9,283 nucleotides of DNA. Source: Erysipelotrichaceae bacterium UBA6182. GTDB lineage: Bacteria; Bacillota_I; Bacilli_A; Erysipelotrichales; Erysipelotrichaceae. The stretch is from positions 1 to 9,283 of the forward strand of contig DITO01000252.1 of assembly GCA_002422065.1 (NCBI GenBank). The letters are read 5' to 3'. Shown in pieces: positions 5,631 to 9,283 of the stretch (position 1 is the first letter of the stretch; the number at the start of each line of letters is the position of its first letter). Both the position numbers and the translations under genes were made by a program. The notes below the pieces were generated by a model. That model did no database searches. It saw only the letters and a program-made list of their open reading frames with translations, and was not told the origin of the DNA.

Positions 5631-6816
5631 ATTAGCCATGATGGTCATTAATGGCACCTTTATCTTTGTAATGTCATTGGCCAGTGTATTTGTAAACGTT
5701 GTATTATATGTCATTAGTGGATCACTAGTGACCATGACTTTATATACAATCATCCGCTTTGGTTTGTTTCCATTTGCATTCATGCTTGGCGCAAAACTTA
5801 GTAATAAATATAAAATTGTTTATGCGCTTGTCTTAGGACTAAGCTTATTAACCCTTGGGTATCTAGGGGTTCTTTTTGCAGAGGGTTTAATTCGTAGTGT
5901 TTGGTTTATGTTTTATATCTTAGCCTTTGTGTTTGGTTTAGGGGAAGGTTTATTTTGGTTCTCAATGAATGCTTTAAACCAGCTTATTAGTAGTGAAGCT
6001 ACACGTAATACTTATCTAAGTGTGATGGGAATGGTGAATGCTTTTGCACAAATAATCGCACCATTACTTGCGACACTTATATTATCATTAACCACAAGTG
6101 ATCAAATGGGGTATACCTTTATCTTCCAACTTGTTATTGTGTTTATGTTTATCATTATTTACTTTGGGTTAAAGATGGATTCACCACCACTCCCTACAGC
6201 ATTCAAGGTAAGAGAAATATCTCTCTTTACAAAACATAAAGATCTTAACTTAGTTCATCTTACTCACTTTATGTTTGGTCTTCGTGATTCTTTAGTCTTA
6301 GTCATTACAGGATTACTAATCTATAATGCAACAGGAGGCTCAGGCAGTGTGTTTTCTCGCTTGCTTGCACTGTTTGCGCTAATAAACATTATTGCTTTTG
6401 AAGTCGTACGTCGCTTTAATACTCATAAAACCATGATTAAATTCTTCATCTTCGGTGGAGCTATCATGTCGTTTAGTTTATTACTCATTGTGTATGTCCC
6501 TACGTTAAGTGGAGCTGTAATCTATGGATTACTTGCTTCCTTTGCAGGACCATTTTATGTTGTCCCTCTCCAACAAATCGCAATGCGAGCCATTGGAGAT
6601 CATATGGGAAATAAGAATATGTTTAGTCTTGTGATTGCACGTGAAATTAGTTTAACGAGTGGACGTGTTTTAGGGATGGTTTTTGTTGTCTTATTATCGC
6701 TCATCTTTCCACAAAACTTTATTATGATTGCAGTGACTGTTTTATCAATTTTCCCTCTAGGGTTAACTTTAGTGGCATCGTCTGTTTTAAGACAAACGTC
6801 TGTGACTGCGTTATAA
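5605..6816 (+). CDS. major facilitator superfamily transporter, possibly YqgE-like
   Basis: A 403-residue polytopic protein with about twelve hydrophobic segments in two groups of six, split by a central cytoplasmic stretch (about 190-215, polar with TKHKDL), which is the MFS layout. The loop after helix 2 (GAKLSNKYK) corresponds to the MFS A motif in weak form. GLGEGLFWFSMNALN in helix 4 and IAREISLTSGRVLG in helix 11 recall the YqgE group of Bacillota carriers, from memory and not verified. ATG 5605 is used because it precedes the first helix by about 14 residues and has a weak purine-rich GAAAGAA upstream; ATG 5575 is in frame but has none. It overlaps the end of the binding-protein gene by 26 bases, so translation is probably coupled. 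The stop TAA is followed at once by TAG and is embedded in the -10 hexamer of ung. Substrate unknown. Confidence 0.85.
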   Translation: MKISLTQNELAMMVINGTFIFVMSLASVFVNVVLYVISGSLVTMTLYTIIRFGLFPFAFMLGAKLSNKYKIVYALVLGLSLLTLGYLGVLFAEGLIRSVWFMFYILAFVFGLGEGLFWFSMNALNQLISSEATRNTYLSVMGMVNAFAQIIAPLLATLILSLTTSDQMGYTFIFQLVIVFMFIIIYFGLKMDSPPLPTAFKVREISLFTKHKDLNLVHLTHFMFGLRDSLVLVITGLLIYNATGGSGSVFSRLLALFALINIIAFEVVRRFNTHKTMIKFFIFGGAIMSFSLLLIVYVPTLSGAVIYGLLASFAGPFYVVPLQQIAMRAIGDHMGNKNMFSLVIAREISLTSGRVLGMVFVVLLSLIFPQNFIMIAVTVLSIFPLGLTLVASSVLRQTSVTAL

Positions 6817-6817
6817 T
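6789..6817 (+). promoter_or_regulatory. internal promoter giving a leaderless ung mRNA, inside the MFS gene end
   Basis: AAGACA (6789-6794, 4 of 6) and a perfect TATAAT (6812-6817) are spaced by 17 bases. The expected transcription start, about 7 bases after the -10, falls on the A of the ung ATG (6824). No Shine-Dalgarno sequence precedes ung. The MFS stop codon TAA (6814-6816) forms part of the TATAAT. Confidence 0.65.
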
Positions 6818-6823
6818 AGTCAT

Positions 6824-7477
6824 ATGAACTCTTGGCCTATATTCTCAGATCCTCAAGCCTCATCTTTGTGTGGTTCTATTCTTGAATCAGTGGAGAAAGA
6901 GCGCTTAAGTTATACGATATTTCCACCACAAGATGATATTTTTAATGCATTTAAATTATGTCATTATGAAAATCTTAAGGTGGTTATTTTAGGACAAGAT
7001 CCATACCATACTCCAGGTTGTGCTCATGGTTTAGCTTTCTCAGTACCAAGTGGAACACCTATTCCACCATCTCTACGTAATATCTTTAAAGAGCTTTATG
7101 ATGATCTTGGTGTTGTAAGATTACATAGTAATTTAAGTGATTGGGCAAGACAGGGAATACTACTTCTTAATACCACTTTAAGTGTACGAGCTCATCAAGC
7201 TCATTCACATAAAGACTTAGGATGGGAGAAGTGGGTAGAACTTCTCATTGAAAGTCTTAATGAATACCCAACTCCAATTCTTTATATCCTGTGGGGGAAC
7301 CATGCTCAAAGATTTAAATCTTTGATTAATCACCATCATCATGAAATCTTGATGAGTGCTCATCCTTCACCACTATCTTCTCATCGCGGTTTCTTTGGTT
7401 CTAAACCATTCTCACATATCCATACCTTTTGTAAGAAAAATAACTATCCTTTAATTGATTGGAGCAATCATCAATGA
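6824..7477 (+). CDS. ung: uracil-DNA glycosylase, family 1
   Basis: Excises uracil from DNA, the first step of base excision repair after cytosine deamination or dUMP misincorporation. The 217-residue product has the usual length for bacterial Ung and all family-1 motifs: the water-activating loop GQDPYH (57-62, catalytic Asp59), the PPSLRNIFKEL segment after it, the GILLLNTTLSVR strand with the uracil-contacting Asn, and the DNA-intercalation loop HPSPLS (180-185, catalytic His180). ATG 6824 is the only sensible start. It lies 7 bases after the MFS stop and has no ribosome binding site, but an internal promoter whose -10 ends 6 bases upstream should deliver it as a leaderless mRNA. Its stop overlaps the folC start as ATGA, so ung and folC are coupled. 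Confidence 0.97.
   Translation: MNSWPIFSDPQASSLCGSILESVEKERLSYTIFPPQDDIFNAFKLCHYENLKVVILGQDPYHTPGCAHGLAFSVPSGTPIPPSLRNIFKELYDDLGVVRLHSNLSDWARQGILLLNTTLSVRAHQAHSHKDLGWEKWVELLIESLNEYPTPILYILWGNHAQRFKSLINHHHHEILMSAHPSPLSSHRGFFGSKPFSHIHTFCKKNNYPLIDWSNHQ
7461..7464 (+). promoter_or_regulatory. Shine-Dalgarno site that decides the folC start
   Basis: GGAG (in TTGGAG) lies 9 bases before ATG 7474, inside the end of ung. It supports ATG 7474 over the in-frame TTG at 7459, which would overlap the site. Confidence 0.65.
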
Positions 7478-8721
7478 TCTACTTTCACTACTTAAGTGAT
7501 GCCTTAAATACAATTAATCAAAGAACATCAAGTTCTACTTTTGGATTAAAGAAATTTAATCAATGCATGGAAGACCTTGGCAGTCCACAACGTAAGTTAA
7601 AGTGTGTTCATGTGGCAGGAACCAATGGGAAAGGTAGTACTTCAAGTTTCATTGCCCAAATAATGAAAGAAAGTGGTTATAAAGTAGGACTTTATACTTC
7701 TCCTTTCTTAATCCATCATAACGATCGTTTTCGCATCAATGGTGTTGACATGAGTGATGAAGATTTACTTCGCTACATTAATATGACAACCCATTTATGG
7801 GAACCCTACGCCTTAACGATGTTTGAGATTGATACGCTTATTGCGATATGGTATTTCATTGATCAAAAAGTTGATATTGCAATCTTTGAAGTAGGACTAG
7901 GAGGTCGCCTAGATGCGACCAATGTTATCATGCCTTTAGTCTCTGTGATTACGACCATAGGATTTGATCATATGGATTTCTTAGGAAACACACTTGATCT
8001 AATTGCTTTTGAAAAGGCTGGGATTATTAAAGAAAATACGCCTATCATCTCGTATTCACAAGAAACATTAGTGAATGAAGTATTTAAGCGGGTTGCAACT
8101 GAGCGAAATGCTCAATACATTGAAACAAGTCTTGCACAGCAGATTAGTGCAGACCTATTCTCTCAAATCATTGAAAAAGATGGAATCAGGTATACATTGT
8201 CTATGAATGCACGCTATCAGTGTATCAATGCTTCTTTAGCACTAGAAACAGTCCATTATCTTAAAAAGGATTATCCTAATATCACTGAAGAGACTATTTC
8301 ATCAGGACTAAGAAACACAGTCTGGTTTGGACGTTTTCAAAAAGTAAGTGATAAGCCACTCATTATTATCGATGGAGCTCATAACATTAATGGTATGCAA
8401 GCTTTAGTGGATTCATTACCTTTATTACCAAGGCCTATTCATGTCTTGTTTTCAGCCATTATTGGTAAAGATCATGAAGGCATGTTGGAGGTATTAAAGC
8501 CTCATGTGGATTCAATAACAGTCACTGAGTTTGATTTCTATCGCAAACAAGATGCAAACATCTTAGCTATTGATGATTCCATCCATATAATCAAAGATCC
8601 ACAACATGCTTATAGTGATCTTATTGAGCGTGCTCAACAAGGAAGTGGTATAGTATGTGGGTCATTGTATTTCTTATCGTATATGTTACTCAATGTTATC
8701 AACATTGAAAAGGGGGACTAG
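7474..8721 (+). CDS. folC: folylpolyglutamate synthase (Mur ligase family)
   Basis: Adds glutamate to tetrahydrofolates in an ATP-dependent ligation, which keeps them in the cell and raises their affinity for folate enzymes; many bacterial FolC proteins also have dihydrofolate synthase activity. The 415-residue product has the P-loop GTNGKGST (49-56), the TSP-x-L loop followed by DRFRING, EVGLGGRLDATN (139-150), TTIGFDHMDFLGNT followed by EKAGI(I)K, and the C-terminal-domain motif DGAHN (300-304), all diagnostic of FolC. ATG 7474 overlaps the ung stop by four bases (ATGA) and is preceded by GGAG. The folate-type ECF S component follows after 2 bases, which suggests the cell relies on imported folate, so the polyglutamylating activity is the more relevant one. 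No sign of damage or foreign composition. Confidence 0.97.
   Translation: MIYFHYLSDALNTINQRTSSSTFGLKKFNQCMEDLGSPQRKLKCVHVAGTNGKGSTSSFIAQIMKESGYKVGLYTSPFLIHHNDRFRINGVDMSDEDLLRYINMTTHLWEPYALTMFEIDTLIAIWYFIDQKVDIAIFEVGLGGRLDATNVIMPLVSVITTIGFDHMDFLGNTLDLIAFEKAGIIKENTPIISYSQETLVNEVFKRVATERNAQYIETSLAQQISADLFSQIIEKDGIRYTLSMNARYQCINASLALETVHYLKKDYPNITEETISSGLRNTVWFGRFQKVSDKPLIIIDGAHNINGMQALVDSLPLLPRPIHVLFSAIIGKDHEGMLEVLKPHVDSITVTEFDFYRKQDANILAIDDSIHIIKDPQHAYSDLIERAQQGSGIVCGSLYFLSYMLLNVINIEKGD
8711..8716 (+). promoter_or_regulatory. Shine-Dalgarno site of the ECF S component gene
   Basis: AGGGGG at the 3' end of folC lies 7 bases before ATG 8724. It fits ATG better than the GTG at 8721, which overlaps the folC stop. 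Confidence 0.7.
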
Positions 8722-8723
8722 TG

Positions 8724-9283
8724 ATGAAACTCTTTGAATTACTCTTTACCAATATTATCCAAGCTACAGCCGTAATTAGTATTATTTTGCTTGGGGTAGG
8801 TGCCTATTTTATAGAAAAACCAAACTGGAAAACTAGAACCTTAGTCACTGTAAGTTTACTTGTTGTGTTATCAGTCGTTCTTCAACGTTTTGGTATTATG
8901 ATCCCACTCTTTGGATTTCCTAGCTTTCGCATTGATTTCCTTCATATTCCACTCATTATGGTTGGAGCTTTCTTTGGTCCGTTCTTTGGAGTCTTAGCAG
9001 GTATTGTGGCGGATGTTGTTGGACTTGTGATTACACCTACAGAATATCCATTCTTTGGCTTTATGCTTAATAAAGTTTTAATGGGGTTTATCCCAGCTAT
9101 TATGGTTCTAGTGATACGAAGATTGTCTTTGAAAAGTGGTGTTCGATTTGCTCACATAATTTTAATGAGTATTAATGCAGCATCCATTCTTTATTTATGG
9201 ATTACACCTTCACTTACAGTTCAAGGAACTGTCATTGCTCTTAATTATGAAACTAAACTCATTGTGATTGCTTTCTTATTAAC
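8724..9283 (+). CDS. folT: ECF transporter S component, folate type (3' end cut by window edge)
   Basis: Membrane substrate-binding subunit of an energy-coupling-factor importer; it would work with a shared EcfA/EcfA'/EcfT module encoded elsewhere. 186 residues are visible without a stop. Residues 38-113 carry the S-component pattern seen in FolT-like proteins: a first conserved helix with LLVVLSVVLQRF (45-56), FRIDFLHIPLIMVGAFFGP (68-86), FGVLAGIVADVVG (88-100) and YPFFGF (108-113), then further hydrophobic segments. An extra hydrophobic segment at about 11-30, before the usual start, is unusual. The gene begins 2 bases after the folC stop with a good ribosome site and so is in the same operon. 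Neighbouring folC supports folate as the substrate, a known genomic association; other S components (queuosine, thiamine, pantothenate) remain possible. Confidence 0.8.
   Translation, partial: MKLFELLFTNIIQATAVISIILLGVGAYFIEKPNWKTRTLVTVSLLVVLSVVLQRFGIMIPLFGFPSFRIDFLHIPLIMVGAFFGPFFGVLAGIVADVVGLVITPTEYPFFGFMLNKVLMGFIPAIMVLVIRRLSLKSGVRFAHIILMSINAASILYLWITPSLTVQGTVIALNYETKLIVIAFLL

Noticed and set aside
7474..8724. THF riboswitch ahead of the folate transporter subunit
   Set aside because: The gene follows folC by only 2 bases with no leader in which such an element could fit.

Overview
The window is AT-rich, compactly coded DNA that uses the standard code (TGA ends several genes, TGG encodes Trp) and has AGGAG-type ribosome binding sites. 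This fits a low-GC Bacillota. Gene content (ung, folC and a folate-type ECF transporter together, very short intergenic spaces) would suit an Erysipelotrichia/Erysipelothrix-like organism, but that placement is inference. I see no insertion sequence, tRNA, rRNA, CRISPR array or phage gene.

Layout. Positions 1-2117 (minus strand) hold a two-gene ABC exporter of the NatA/NatB (YhaQ/YhaP) type. The ATPase is followed by its permease with an 8-base overlap, and the permease runs off the left edge. A 232-base intergenic region with inverted and direct repeats separates this operon from a divergent gene (2350-3405, plus) for a beta-lactamase-fold serine hydrolase without a signal peptide. Convergent to that, and separated by a strong minus-oriented terminator, is a four-helix membrane protein with a C-terminal zinc ribbon (3439-4044, minus), which contains a C7 tract.

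From 4260 to the right edge, all genes lie on the plus strand and are packed as an apparent operon: a membrane-anchored MalE-like solute-binding protein, an MFS carrier overlapping it by 26 bases, uracil-DNA glycosylase (ung), folylpolyglutamate synthase (folC, overlapping ung by ATGA), and an ECF transporter S component of folate type (2 bases after folC, cut by the right edge). FolC and the S component would together import and trap folate. Ung removes the uracil that enters DNA when folate, and hence dTMP, is short.

Two features stand out. First, the solute-binding protein and ung each have a near-consensus promoter whose -10 hexamer sits 6-8 bases upstream of the start codon, with no Shine-Dalgarno sequence, so both should be made from leaderless mRNAs; the other genes have clear or at least partial Shine-Dalgarno sites. 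Second, the binding protein is coupled to an MFS carrier instead of ABC permeases. This pairing is not one I recognise, and it is the best candidate here for an undescribed system.
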